Shown here piece by piece: positions 23,289 to 31,485 of a DNA stretch of 32,806 nucleotides. Positions within the stretch are counted from its first letter, which is position 1. The number at the start of each line of letters is the position of its first letter. Under the pieces are notes generated by a model that did not search any database, was not told the DNA's origin, and saw only the letters and a program-made list of their open reading frames with translations. Location of the stretch: contig JAJDIC010000016.1 of NCBI GenBank assembly GCA_030266525.1, positions 1 to 32,806 of the forward strand, written 5' to 3'. This DNA is from Desulfovibrio sp. OttesenSCG-928-G15 (GTDB taxonomy: Bacteria > Desulfobacterota > Desulfovibrionia > Desulfovibrionales > Desulfovibrionaceae). A program made the translations under genes and the position numbers.

Positions 23289-24781
23289 GCCCCGCTTTGG
23301 AAAACATGGGCATTGCCGCTGTGTGGGTCGGGTACATAGGCCTTTTCCTGTACCTCGCCCGCAAAGGCAAGGGGCATGACGCGGCCCTTTCCGGTCGGGT
23401 CGGTTTTGTTGTCCAGTCTTTCGCCTATGTCGCCACCTATATTTCCGCTGTGGCCCTGGTGGGCTTCGGCGGGCTCGCCCACGCCTACGGTTTGCAAATG
23501 TTGCTGGTCGCGGCGGGCAATGTGTGGCTGGGCACCTGGGCTGTGTACCGCTTCCTGGCCTGGCCGACAAAACGCTGGCAAGAGCGCCTCAAGGCCCGCA
23601 GCCCGGCCACGCTTATAGGCAAGGGGCACTATTCGCCCCTGCTCAGCCGGGTACTGGCCCTGGTTTTCGCAATCTTTCTCGGCGTCTACGCTTCGGCTGT
23701 GATCAAGGGCGCAGCGCTCCTGCTGGTGCAGATTGTGCCCATACCGGAATGGGCGCTGGTCTGGCTTATTGCCCTGACTGTCGGTGGGGCCGTGGCTGTA
23801 GGCGGCCTTCGCGGGGTGCTCTACACCGAGGCCATGCAGGGCATCATCATGCTCCTTGGCATAAGCATGATTGTTGCGGCAGTGCTGGTCAAAGTGGGCG
23901 GACCGATAGACGGCATTATCGCCCTTGCGGCCTTGCCGCCCGATAGCATGGCTACTAACGGCTTTACCGCCCTTTCCGGCGGATCGCAGGGGCTTTTTAT
24001 CATCTCGCTGGTGACTGTGACCTCCGTAGCCGTGTGGGCGCAGCCGCAAATGGTGCAGCGGCATTTTGCCGTCCGCTCTCGGGCGCAGCTTGCCCGCATT
24101 ACCCCGCTGGCCATGCTGGTGCTTACGGTTCTGGTTGGCGGGGCCTATTTTGCGGCCTCGCTTTCCAAGCTGTTCATACCGGAAGTGCCCAACCCTGACG
24201 CCCTTATGCCTTACATGGCCAGCATTCTGCTGCCGGGCCTCGGTACGCATGTCTTCATTCTGGCTGTTGTTTCCGCCTCTCTCTCTACGGCGACCTCGCT
24301 CTTTCACATTGCGTCCCTGGCCCTTTCCGAAGACGTTCCGGCGAAGCAAAGCACTTCCAGAAGCTGGGCATGCGGCATAGTGCTCTGTGTGCTGATCAGC
24401 GCCGGGTGCGCCCAGGCCGAGGGCAGGCTCATAGCCATGCTGTGCACAACCAGCTGGAGCATGGTCGGGGCCACCGTGCTTGTGCCCTATGTGGCTCTGG
24501 TCCGCTTTGGCTGGCGCAACACCCGCGCCGCCTGGGCCAGCGCCGTAGCGGGCTTTGCAGCCTGCCTGTTCTGGTATACCTGCGTTTACGCGCCTACGGC
24601 CTTCATCGACCCGGTTCTGCCCGGCCTATCTGCCCTGCCGCCCTTTTTCGCGGGCTTTGCCGCCTCGCTCTGCGGCTGGGCAACGCAGCAGTCTTCAACA
24701 ATAGCCACCCCCGCCTCAACCAGAAGGGCGAAAATCAGGAAGGTCAGAAAAGCCCCGAAAAGCACTGGGCATCCCATATAA
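23285..24781 (+). CDS. Sodium:solute symporter family protein
   Basis: This roughly 498-residue protein has about 13 predicted membrane spans and the solute:sodium symporter (SSS) fold: a GRVGFVVQSFAYVATYISAVALVGFGG segment (here split for brevity as GRVGFVVQSF and YISAVALVGFGG), GVLYTEAMQGIIMLLG, and VSASLSTATSLFHIASLAL near residue 340, where Ser/Thr residues bind sodium in family members. I placed the start at GTG 23285, overlapping the accessory gene; a later-looking frame begins at 23201 in the same phase but lies inside the accessory gene. The Tyr-codon attenuator upstream suggests an aromatic amino acid or related solute as substrate, while family membership alone would allow many solutes. 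Confidence 0.88.
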   Translation: MSPALENMGIAAVWVGYIGLFLYLARKGKGHDAALSGRVGFVVQSFAYVATYISAVALVGFGGLAHAYGLQMLLVAAGNVWLGTWAVYRFLAWPTKRWQERLKARSPATLIGKGHYSPLLSRVLALVFAIFLGVYASAVIKGAALLLVQIVPIPEWALVWLIALTVGGAVAVGGLRGVLYTEAMQGIIMLLGISMIVAAVLVKVGGPIDGIIALAALPPDSMATNGFTALSGGSQGLFIISLVTVTSVAVWAQPQMVQRHFAVRSRAQLARITPLAMLVLTVLVGGAYFAASLSKLFIPEVPNPDALMPYMASILLPGLGTHVFILAVVSASLSTATSLFHIASLALSEDVPAKQSTSRSWACGIVLCVLISAGCAQAEGRLIAMLCTTSWSMVGATVLVPYVALVRFGWRNTRAAWASAVAGFAACLFWYTCVYAPTAFIDPVLPGLSALPPFFAGFAASLCGWATQQSSTIATPASTRRAKIRKVRKAPKSTGHPI

Positions 24782-24785
24782 AAAA

Positions 24786-24818
24786 AATCGCTGGCAAAAA
24801 ATCTTTTTGCCAGCGATT
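24786..24818 (-). terminator. Terminator of the metal-ATPase operon
   Basis: AATCGCTGGCAAAAA (24786-24800) pairs perfectly with 24804-24818 around a 3-base loop. On the minus strand the stem is followed by seven T, 25 bases after the HMA-like gene. It also sits just after the symporter on the plus strand, where it lacks a T-run. Confidence 0.82.
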
Positions 24819-24843
24819 ACAGAACATCAAACGAAAAATCACC

Positions 24844-25296
24844 TTACCCCAATCTGTTCCGGCGAGTGTATACGTGCATCAACGTGAGCAAGGTAAACAG
24901 CACACCGGAAGCCACATGCACCCGTTTGTTCAAGAAGCCGCCCATCACGGTTGCGCTGTAAAGGCCGGAAAGAAGCGTCATTTCGCGTTTACGCCCCATA
25001 CCCCGGTAGCAGTTGGCAACGGGACCCAGCCCGAGCTGCATTCTTTTTTTGCTGATGAGATCCTTGCTTTTTTCAGCAAGCTGATCTTGCAGGAAACCGG
25101 CCGCTTCAAGGAGCGATTCGCGGGTAATTTTGGCAGGGTCATAGGTGATGAGCAGGCTGCCCGTCTTCAGGTTGGCAGACATTTCCAGAATGCCATCCTG
25201 TTTGGAAACCACATCCTGTACCATCTGCATTGTTTCAGGCTCTTTGAGGGCGCGGTTACGCAGGCGTACCCGTCCGTCGAAAAAACTCGCAATCAT
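24844..25296 (-). CDS. HMA-like domain protein with C-terminal membrane segment
   Basis: This 150-residue protein starts with an HMA_2-type ferredoxin-like fold (residues 1-80: FDGRVRLRNRAL, then LEMSANLKTGSLLITYDP) without the CxxC metal site of classic HMA domains. A basic linker and two short hydrophobic segments (about 108-122 and 126-142) follow. The same GRxRLR opening is in the N-terminus of the neighbouring ATPase (GRMRLRP), so the two may share origin or interact. ATG 25296 has GGAAGGA before it. A 156-base gap separates it from the ATPase gene, longer than elsewhere in this operon; it contains a 26-codon frame that I do not call. The function is probably to assist metal transport. 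Confidence 0.72.
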   Translation of the reverse strand: MIASFFDGRVRLRNRALKEPETMQMVQDVVSKQDGILEMSANLKTGSLLITYDPAKITRESLLEAAGFLQDQLAEKSKDLISKKRMQLGLGPVANCYRGMGRKREMTLLSGLYSATVMGGFLNKRVHVASGVLFTLLTLMHVYTRRNRLG

Positions 25297-25452
25297 AATC
25301 TATCCTTCCATGCTTTATCAAAGGTGTGAATGAATACTCAGTGAAAACCGCGCCCAAGTCCTTTTGTCAGGTCAAGAGACAGGTAATCCCTTGCAGGAAG
25401 CGAGGTAGCCCCCCGCATCACTGTATGGCGTAAAAATAAAAAAAACCGTTTC

Positions 25453-27744
25453 CTATTCAGTAATATCCCGCCCGTCCACAGGTCCCAGCATAGGGCGCAC
25501 GCTGGAAACAGCGATTGCCGCAGTGGTTGCGTTATGCAACAGAGCGGAAATGCCGGGAGCCAGGAAGCCCATCAAACCGCCCATGAGGAAAATACTGTTC
25601 CAGAAAAGCGATGTCTTGAAGCCGGAGCGTATGCGGCGCAGCGATTCGCGAGAAATAAGCCGAGCCAGGATCAGGCCTTCCAGTTTGCCGTTAACCAGCA
25701 CAATATCGGCCACTTCACGGGCCATATCCGCGCCCTCGGCCATAGCGATGCCCACATTGGCGGCAGAAAGGGCCGGAGAGTCGTTCACTCCATCACCCAC
25801 CATGGCCACTGTGTACCCTTGAGAACGCAACTCTCCGATATATTTCGCCTTGTCTTCTGGCAACAGGCTGGACCTGTATTCGTCCACACCGGCACGGCGC
25901 GCAATGTTGGCGGCGGTTTTCTCGCTGTCGCCGGTAAGCATGATCACCCGTTTTACGCCGTCAGCCTTGAGCGCATGCACGATAAGCGAAGCGTCGTCAC
26001 GAATGTGATCTTCAATAAGAATCAGCCCGGCAAGCTCGCCGCCAACGCTCAGATAGAGCAGTGAGCGGCCTTTTTCGGCTTCCTTGTCCATGATGGCCCG
26101 CTGTTCGTCGCTGGCCGGAATCTTTTCATCTTCCAGAACAAAGTGCGCGCTGCCGATGAGTACGCGCTTGTCTCTCCACATGGAAGCAATGCCATGCGCT
26201 ACAAGGAATTCCACCTTCGCATGCTCTTCCCTGTGCTTGAGGCCCCTGGCGTCAGAGGCGCGTACAACGGCCTGCCCCACGGGATGGACAAAATGCTCCT
26301 CAAGGCAGGCGGCCAGGCGCAGAACAGCGTCTGCCTTTCTGCCGCCAAAGGGAATAACCCCCACCACTTCGGGCCGGGCGTTTGTGAGTGTACCGGTTTT
26401 GTCAAAAACAAACACATCGGCTTCGCACACGGCTTCCATGAATTTGCCGCCCTTGATCAGCACTCCGGCTGCCGCGGCTTCGCGCATACCGGTAAAAATG
26501 CTCAGGGGTGTGGCCAGGCGAATGGCGCACGAATAGTCGACAAGCAACACGGAACCGGCCCGCATGGGGTTTCTGGTAGCGGCGTATACTGCGGCACTGA
26601 GCAAAAAATTGTAGGGAACAATGGCATCGGCTATGCGCTCATAGCGGCCCTGAACAGCCGCCTTGACCGCTTCCGAATCTTCAATACTGCGCACAATGGC
26701 GTTAATGCGTGTATCACTACCCACTTTTGTAGCCCGAACAAGCAACTCGCCTTCTTCCAGTACGGTTCCGGCGAACACGCTGGAACCGACGGCCCTGGAC
26801 ACGGGCATACTCTCGCCGGTCATTGTGGACTGATTAACCATGCCTTCGCCTTCCACAACCACGCCGTCTACAGGCAAAGCGCTTCCCGCGCGTACAACAA
26901 CCTGCTCACCGACTTCCAGTTCTGCTATGGGAATGGCTATTTCCACTTCACCCCGACGAACCCATACCTGATCAATATTCAGGGCCAGGCTCTCCACCAG
27001 GCTTGCCCGGGATTTTTTGCGGGTTTGGTCGGCAAGAAACTCGCCCAGGGCAAAAAAGAAGGTAATGGAGGAAAGAGAGCGAAAATCGCGCTGCAGCAGG
27101 CACACAAGGAGGGCGGAACCATCAAGCACGTCCAGCCCGAGTTTTCCCTTGAACACTTCCTTGATGCCCTTGAGAATGTGGGGGATAGATCGAAATACCG
27201 CCAAGGCGAAAACCACCACACGCGGCATGAAGAAATTGATGATTTTCCCGGGAATGGGGTTGCGTACGTTTTCCTCTTCCTGCGCGGCAACGCTTTTTTT
27301 ACCGGTGGGGCATAGTGCGGAAACTTCGCCAACGGCTTCGGCAAACAGGGCAAGCTGGCCGCCCCCGGTAGCGCAAAGCCCGCCGCCATACACGACAAGA
27401 ATGCTGCCCGTTCCGGGTGAAACGCGCACAACGGCTTTGGGCAGGGCTTTTTCCAGAAAGGCAACGGCCCCTTCCAGTTGGGCGGCTGGTTGTACTTTTC
27501 CTGAACCGACAAGGGGGCGCAACCGCATGCGCCCGGGAATGGCGTGGGCAAGCCTGTAGCTACCCAAAAGGTCTTTCCACGAGGCGCATGCGTTAGGGGA
27601 TTGTTGCTTCTGTGTGGCGCTTTCCTTTTTGGCTACCGGACGCAGCTGGGAAGTTACGGCCTTGGCGCGGCCCGCAGCAGATGACACCGGCTGGGCGCGA
27701 CCAGGAGCATTAGCGGCTATGTCTGTTACGGGCACGGTGCTCAT
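25453..27744 (-). CDS. P1B-type metal-transporting ATPase with Ser-Cys-Ala motif
   Basis: This 763-residue pump has an Ala/Gln-rich N-terminus, a CxxC-less HMA-like domain (about 60-125), membrane spans, the TGES actuator loop (309-312), DKTGT phosphorylation site (Asp448), the HP motif (487-488) typical of P1B pumps, GDGVNDSPAL (650-659) and a C-terminal LHNATTAAIA span. The ion-binding helix reads VDYSCAIRLATPL (402-414): Ser-Cys-Ala in place of Cys-Pro-Cys or Ser-Pro-Cys. Pumps with such altered motifs are associated with Mn, Fe or other non-copper ions, so I do not assign a metal. It overlaps the small gene upstream (TAATG), so the two are coupled. The Fur-like site upstream points to iron or manganese. 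Confidence 0.9.
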   Translation of the reverse strand: MSTVPVTDIAANAPGRAQPVSSAAGRAKAVTSQLRPVAKKESATQKQQSPNACASWKDLLGSYRLAHAIPGRMRLRPLVGSGKVQPAAQLEGAVAFLEKALPKAVVRVSPGTGSILVVYGGGLCATGGGQLALFAEAVGEVSALCPTGKKSVAAQEEENVRNPIPGKIINFFMPRVVVFALAVFRSIPHILKGIKEVFKGKLGLDVLDGSALLVCLLQRDFRSLSSITFFFALGEFLADQTRKKSRASLVESLALNIDQVWVRRGEVEIAIPIAELEVGEQVVVRAGSALPVDGVVVEGEGMVNQSTMTGESMPVSRAVGSSVFAGTVLEEGELLVRATKVGSDTRINAIVRSIEDSEAVKAAVQGRYERIADAIVPYNFLLSAAVYAATRNPMRAGSVLLVDYSCAIRLATPLSIFTGMREAAAAGVLIKGGKFMEAVCEADVFVFDKTGTLTNARPEVVGVIPFGGRKADAVLRLAACLEEHFVHPVGQAVVRASDARGLKHREEHAKVEFLVAHGIASMWRDKRVLIGSAHFVLEDEKIPASDEQRAIMDKEAEKGRSLLYLSVGGELAGLILIEDHIRDDASLIVHALKADGVKRVIMLTGDSEKTAANIARRAGVDEYRSSLLPEDKAKYIGELRSQGYTVAMVGDGVNDSPALSAANVGIAMAEGADMAREVADIVLVNGKLEGLILARLISRESLRRIRSGFKTSLFWNSIFLMGGLMGFLAPGISALLHNATTAAIAVSSVRPMLGPVDGRDITE

Positions 27745-28001
27745 TATGCTTTTTCCTCGGGGCTTGCTTTGCGAACTTCCTGCTCATGACGGGCTTCCGC
27801 AGCCAGATCTTCCATGTTTTCCTTGGCAGTTTCAACCAGATTGGCGGCCTTGTCTTTCAGATCCATTCCATGGCTGAGCAAGGTGGCAAAAGATTTCTTT
27901 ACATCCACATTGCCGCGCGAAAGCAGCACGGCGGCTGCAGCGCCGATAGCCACGCCGGCACCAAGGGTAAGACCATACTTCCAGTAGTTGTTCAGATTCA
28001 T
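27744..28001 (-). CDS. Small membrane-anchored protein of the metal-ATPase operon
   Basis: This 85-residue protein starts at ATG 28001 (AGGAG 7 bases before), has one membrane span at about residues 8-28 (YGLTLGAGVAIGAAAAVLL) and then a charged helix with regular Lys/Glu spacing (DLKDKAANLVETAKENMEDLAAEA). It resembles YtxH/DUF5132-type small proteins that I have seen beside metal ATPases in Desulfovibrio. A 14-codon longer version from 28043 lacks a ribosome-binding site. Its stop overlaps the ATPase start. A role in assembling or regulating the pump is inference. Confidence 0.72.
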   Translation of the reverse strand: MNLNNYWKYGLTLGAGVAIGAAAAVLLSRGNVDVKKSFATLLSHGMDLKDKAANLVETAKENMEDLAAEARHEQEVRKASPEEKA

Positions 28002-28099
28002 GCTGACTCCTGTCGATAAATATTTTGAGAGATGCCTGTGCACGCAAGTCCATGCATCGCAAACGGGCTTTTCACGTTTGGCGGCGCGTTGGTCAGCAA

Positions 28100-28128
28100 G
28101 AAATATTGCATTTAAAATTGAAAGTCAA
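28100..28128 (-). promoter_or_regulatory. Promoter of the metal-ATPase operon
   Basis: On the minus strand TTGACT (28123-28128), a 17-base spacer and TATTTC (28100-28105) lie about 100 bases upstream of the first start codon. The -35 element falls inside the Fur-box-like palindrome. Confidence 0.5.
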
Positions 28129-28139
28129 ATTCATTTTCA
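28119..28139. promoter_or_regulatory. Fur-box-like palindrome
   Basis: A 21-base near-palindrome, TGAAA at one end and TTTCA at the other, matches itself at 16 of 20 non-central positions. Its length, A/T-rich composition and symmetry resemble Fur-family operators. It covers the -35 element, so a bound repressor would block the promoter. The identity of the regulator is inferred. Confidence 0.5.
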
Positions 28140-28349
28140 ATCATTCAAAATGTCCTGCATCGCAGTGGTGGCGAAAGCATCATGAAATTGGCTTTTGTTA
28201 TCAGCAGCCAGGGATACGCTATTCGTATGCGTATTTGTCGCAATCAGGGCAGGGGATTCACAAGGAGGGGCAAGAAAAGCGAAACGGTGTGCAAAAAGAC
28301 ATTGCGCGGCAGGAAGTTTTCGCCACTGGGAAGTGAAACAGACTCTGCG

Positions 28350-29846
28350 TTACTTGCCGATACAAAAAGTGGAGAAAATGGCATCATACAATTCTTCTGT
28401 TCCCGAAGCCCCGGTAACGCCTGCCAGTGCGGCGGCGGCTTCTTCAAGATGCACGCCCAGCATGTCCGGCGGAATTCTGCTATCCAGCGCTGCGGCCAGG
28501 GCGTCAAGCTCCCGTCCAGCCTGCTTGAGCAATCCGGCCTGGCGAAGGTTCGGGGCGATGTCGCCCGCGTTGTCAGCGCCGCCTTGCGCATGAGCGCCGA
28601 AAAGACGGGTAAACAGGGCATCGCACAGGGCGTCAATACCCTCTCCGGTTCTGGCAGATACGGCCAGACACGGCGGCTCCTTCACCCCAAGGGCAGACTG
28701 CGTATCGCCAAAGGCCGCTTCCCACAGAAGCTTTCCGGCTTGTCCGGCTTTCTCCTCCGGTTTGCCGTATCCCTCGGCAAGCTCGGGTGAATCAAGCTTG
28801 TTGCAAACTATCAGCAAACTGCCCTGCTTCACCCGTTCCACACAACGGCAAAGAAAGTCCCTGTCTTCCGGGCAATGCTCGCGCGAAGCGTCCAGCACCA
28901 GCAGGACAAAATCCGCCTCGTCCACCAGATCGCCGGTGCGGCGAATGCCCTCTTCTTCCACAATATCCCCGCCGCTACGCAGGCCCGCCGTATCCACCAC
29001 CCGCACGGGAATGCCGTGGATGTTCACGCTTTCCTCTATATAATCGCGGGTGGTTCCGGGCGTGCTGGATACAATGGCCCGTGGCCTGCCAAGCAGGGCG
29101 TTAAGCAGGCTGGACTTGCCTGCGTTCACGCTTCCGGCCAGCACCACCTGTGCGCCTTCGCGCCACAGGCGCGCCCGTTCAAAGGCCTCTAGCAGCGCCG
29201 CAATGGCCTTGCGGCAGTCCGCAAGAGCCAAGCCAAAGGACGAGCCCGGCAAAAGCTGGGCGCCCTCGTCCGGAAAATCTACGCACAGTGTGACCTCAAT
29301 GCGCATGGCGTCAAGTTGGCGGCGCACTGTTTGCACCACATGCCCCAAAGCGCCGTCCAGCTTGGCTTTGGCCAACCGGACGCCCTCGCGCGACGGCGCG
29401 GCAATTATCTCTGCCACAGCCTCGGCCTGGGCCAAATCCATCCTGCCGTTCAAAAAGGCCCTGCGCGTAAACTCCCCGGCCTCGGCCAGGCGCGCCCCGG
29501 CAGCCAGCACAGAAGCCAGAAGGGCAGCCGAAACAGCCATACCGCCGTGGCAGGAAATTTCACACACATCCTCGCCTGTAAACGAATTCGGCCCCGGCAT
29601 ATACACAGCCAGCACCTCGTCAAGACAGACGCCGCCTTCGTCAAAGGCATTGCCGTAGTACAGATAACGCGGAGTAAGCGTGAGCAGCCCGTCAGGCAGG
29701 GCCTTGCCCGGCCCCGGCGAAAAAACGCAGGAAAGAACAGCCAGCGCATCTGCACCGCTGATGCGCAAAACAGCAATGCCCCCCTGACCGGGAGGCGTGG
29801 CAATGGCAGCTATGGTATCGCGTGAAAGTGCTGGGAGGGTGTTCAT
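28350..29846 (-). CDS. mnmE: tRNA modification GTPase MnmE
   Basis: This 498-residue GTPase works with MnmG to add the carboxymethylaminomethyl group to U34 of certain tRNAs. The N-terminal formyl-THF-binding domain opens with DTIAAIATPPGQGGIAVLRISG and includes SFTGEDVCEISCHGG. The G domain has P-loop GSVNAGKSSLLNALLG, switch STPGTTRDYI, DTAGLR and NKLDS. The C-terminus FCIGK supplies the conserved Cys. The start at 29846 gives the normal N-terminus; 35 extra open codons upstream are not part of it, and no strong ribosome-binding site is seen. It follows jag by 126 bases in the classic yidC-jag-mnmE order. Confidence 0.97.
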   Translation of the reverse strand: MNTLPALSRDTIAAIATPPGQGGIAVLRISGADALAVLSCVFSPGPGKALPDGLLTLTPRYLYYGNAFDEGGVCLDEVLAVYMPGPNSFTGEDVCEISCHGGMAVSAALLASVLAAGARLAEAGEFTRRAFLNGRMDLAQAEAVAEIIAAPSREGVRLAKAKLDGALGHVVQTVRRQLDAMRIEVTLCVDFPDEGAQLLPGSSFGLALADCRKAIAALLEAFERARLWREGAQVVLAGSVNAGKSSLLNALLGRPRAIVSSTPGTTRDYIEESVNIHGIPVRVVDTAGLRSGGDIVEEEGIRRTGDLVDEADFVLLVLDASREHCPEDRDFLCRCVERVKQGSLLIVCNKLDSPELAEGYGKPEEKAGQAGKLLWEAAFGDTQSALGVKEPPCLAVSARTGEGIDALCDALFTRLFGAHAQGGADNAGDIAPNLRQAGLLKQAGRELDALAAALDSRIPPDMLGVHLEEAAAALAGVTGASGTEELYDAIFSTFCIGK

Positions 29847-29972
29847 TGCTTGATTTGGCCGGCCCGGTGGGCATGCCTGTTTGTCGAGGCCATCGTTATT
29901 TGAACGCGGGCCGGAAGAGAACTGCATCCGTTCGCGCTGCAAGCAATGCAAGCATTTGCTACCGGCAATGCG

Positions 29973-31385
29973 CTACAACGGGCTGTCATCCTCATGAGAT
30001 TCCGGCGTTTCGGGCATCGCTCCGGCCTTTTCCTGCCTGGCTGCCTTGTTCAGGAAAATCACTACCCGGCGCTGGGGACCATCGCCGCTGCTTTTGGTTT
30101 GTACGGCAGAGTCCGGCTCCAGCACCAGATGGACCACGCGGCGCTGGTAAGCGCTGAGCGGGCGGGTGGCTTGCTGGCGACCGTTTTTTTTGACTTTCTC
30201 AGCCAGGGAAAGGGCCAGTTCGCGCAGCCTGTCTTCCTGCCGCTCACGGTAGCGCCCTGTATCCAGCTGCACATGCACAGATGCGCCAAGCTTTCTGGAT
30301 ACAATGCGCGAAGCGAGATATTGCAGGGAAGCCAAGGTTTGCCCCTCCCTGCCTACAAGTATTCCTGCCGCTTCCCCGCAATCCAGTTCAGCCCGGACCC
30401 GTTTGCCTGCCAGCGCCACAGAGCAGGGCACTGTGCCCACAATGGGAGAAACAAGATTGAGAACCACCTCTTCCACCGTTGCAAAAAGCTGGTCCTGATC
30501 ACAGTTTGCAAGGTCCATGTCCGGCAAATCGTCACGCAGGGCGGAAGCATCATCATCCAGAGCAAAATCGGCAGACGCAGCCCCTGTCTGTACAGGCGGC
30601 TGCTTTTGCGCCGTGCTCTCTCTTCTGCCCCGGCCCCTTTTCGCACCGGCATTCCCGCCATTATCCGCAGAGGAAACATCGCGACGCTCGTCCCCGACTT
30701 GTCGGTCCAGAGGCTGCCGTGCCTTGGCTTGCCGATCTGCTGGCTGCCGGTCCTGTCTGGATGCCGGGGAGCTTGCAGCGGACGATGCCTCGAAAGACGC
30801 CCCGCTCTCGCGCGGGCCTTTGCCGCCGCTTCTCCCACCGCCCTGTTGCCGGGATTGCCGGGACTGGCGGGAACCGGCTTCGGGGCAGGGCGTGCCCGCT
30901 TGCGGGACAGAGCTTTCCGCAGAGATGTCGGGTAGCGGACCTGCCGGTTCAACAGGGACATACGGACTATCGTCGCAGGCGCACACGCCCTGCTCGGATA
31001 AACCACGCCCGGCTGCGTCCTGACCGGAAGCGTCCTGACTGGAAGCGTCAAGCCCGGAAGCGTCCTGACCGGAAGCGGCAAGCCCGGATGCGTTCTTTGC
31101 CGAAGCGCCGCCACGCGAAGAAGCGGTCCGGCTCTGCTTTTGCGTACCGCGTGGCCGTTTATTTTCTACTGTATCTTCAGAGCAGTCTTTGGCTGTCAAA
31201 TCATCAAAATTGGCGCGGCAAGCCCGGATGGTGGCCTTTTTCGCGCCGACAAGCCCGAAAATACCGGTTTTGGCATCACTGATAATGTCAATTTCCAGCT
31301 TGCTCCGGCTTACGCCGTAATATTCACAGGCATCCTTGATAGCCTCATCAAGGGTTTTTCCCTGAAATTCCTTATACTGCGCCAT
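29973..31385 (-). CDS. jag: Jag/KhpB-type RNA-binding protein with long variable linker
   Basis: This 470-residue protein begins with the Jag-N domain (residues 1-55: FQGKTLDEAIKDACEYYGVS, then SDAKTGIFGLVGAKKATI), has a long disordered linker and ends with a KH domain (GILVGREGQTLASLQYLASRIV) and an R3H-type segment (YQRRVVHLVLE) near residues 340-440. Jag proteins bind RNA and affect cell division and envelope functions. The linker carries 15-bp tandem repeats (31015-31089), giving ASGQD-type pentapeptides, and makes the protein much longer than the 200-250 residues common in other bacteria. I chose ATG 31385 (AAAGG 9 bases upstream) over the GTG at 31391. It lies downstream of yidC. Confidence 0.93.
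   Translation of the reverse strand: MAQYKEFQGKTLDEAIKDACEYYGVSRSKLEIDIISDAKTGIFGLVGAKKATIRACRANFDDLTAKDCSEDTVENKRPRGTQKQSRTASSRGGASAKNASGLAASGQDASGLDASSQDASGQDAAGRGLSEQGVCACDDSPYVPVEPAGPLPDISAESSVPQAGTPCPEAGSRQSRQSRQQGGGRSGGKGPRESGASFEASSAASSPASRQDRQPADRQAKARQPLDRQVGDERRDVSSADNGGNAGAKRGRGRRESTAQKQPPVQTGAASADFALDDDASALRDDLPDMDLANCDQDQLFATVEEVVLNLVSPIVGTVPCSVALAGKRVRAELDCGEAAGILVGREGQTLASLQYLASRIVSRKLGASVHVQLDTGRYRERQEDRLRELALSLAEKVKKNGRQQATRPLSAYQRRVVHLVLEPDSAVQTKSSGDGPQRRVVIFLNKAARQEKAGAMPETPESHEDDSPL
31015..31089. repeat. Five 15-bp tandem repeats in jag
   Basis: Units related to GCGTCCTGACCGGAA start at 31015, 31030, 31045, 31060 and 31075. They encode five-residue repeats (ASGQD, ASGLD, ASSQD and similar) in the linker. 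The frame is kept whatever the copy number. Confidence 0.85.
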
Positions 31386-31410
31386 TATCACAAACCTTTG
31401 TTACGGCATT

Positions 31411-31443
31411 GCCGCCGCACCGTAGTTTTTACGCTGCGGCGGC
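31411..31443. other. GC-rich hairpin between yidC and jag
   Basis: GCCGCCGCA (31411-31419) pairs with TGCGGCGGC (31435-31443), and a second 4-bp stem (CGTA/TACG) forms inside the loop. There is no strong T-run, so it may be an mRNA processing or partial termination site that lowers jag and mnmE expression relative to yidC. Confidence 0.5.
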
Positions 31444-31485
31444 CTGCCGGTCAGTCAATTACAATCCGCAAAAGCGGGCTTGTCT

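Larger units (their letters stand above)
28002..28349. other. 348-bp gene-free region upstream of the metal-ATPase operon
   Basis: No gene is supported between the mnmE stop (28350) and the ATG at 28001. The region is AT-rich near 28100-28150 and carries the promoter and the Fur-box-like palindrome. I see no clear intrinsic terminator for mnmE. Confidence 0.6.

Noticed and set aside
23009..24349. 446-codon minus-strand frame opposite the symporter
   Set aside because: The translation is extremely rich in His, Arg and Gln, and it lies against a clear membrane transporter with a coupled small gene.
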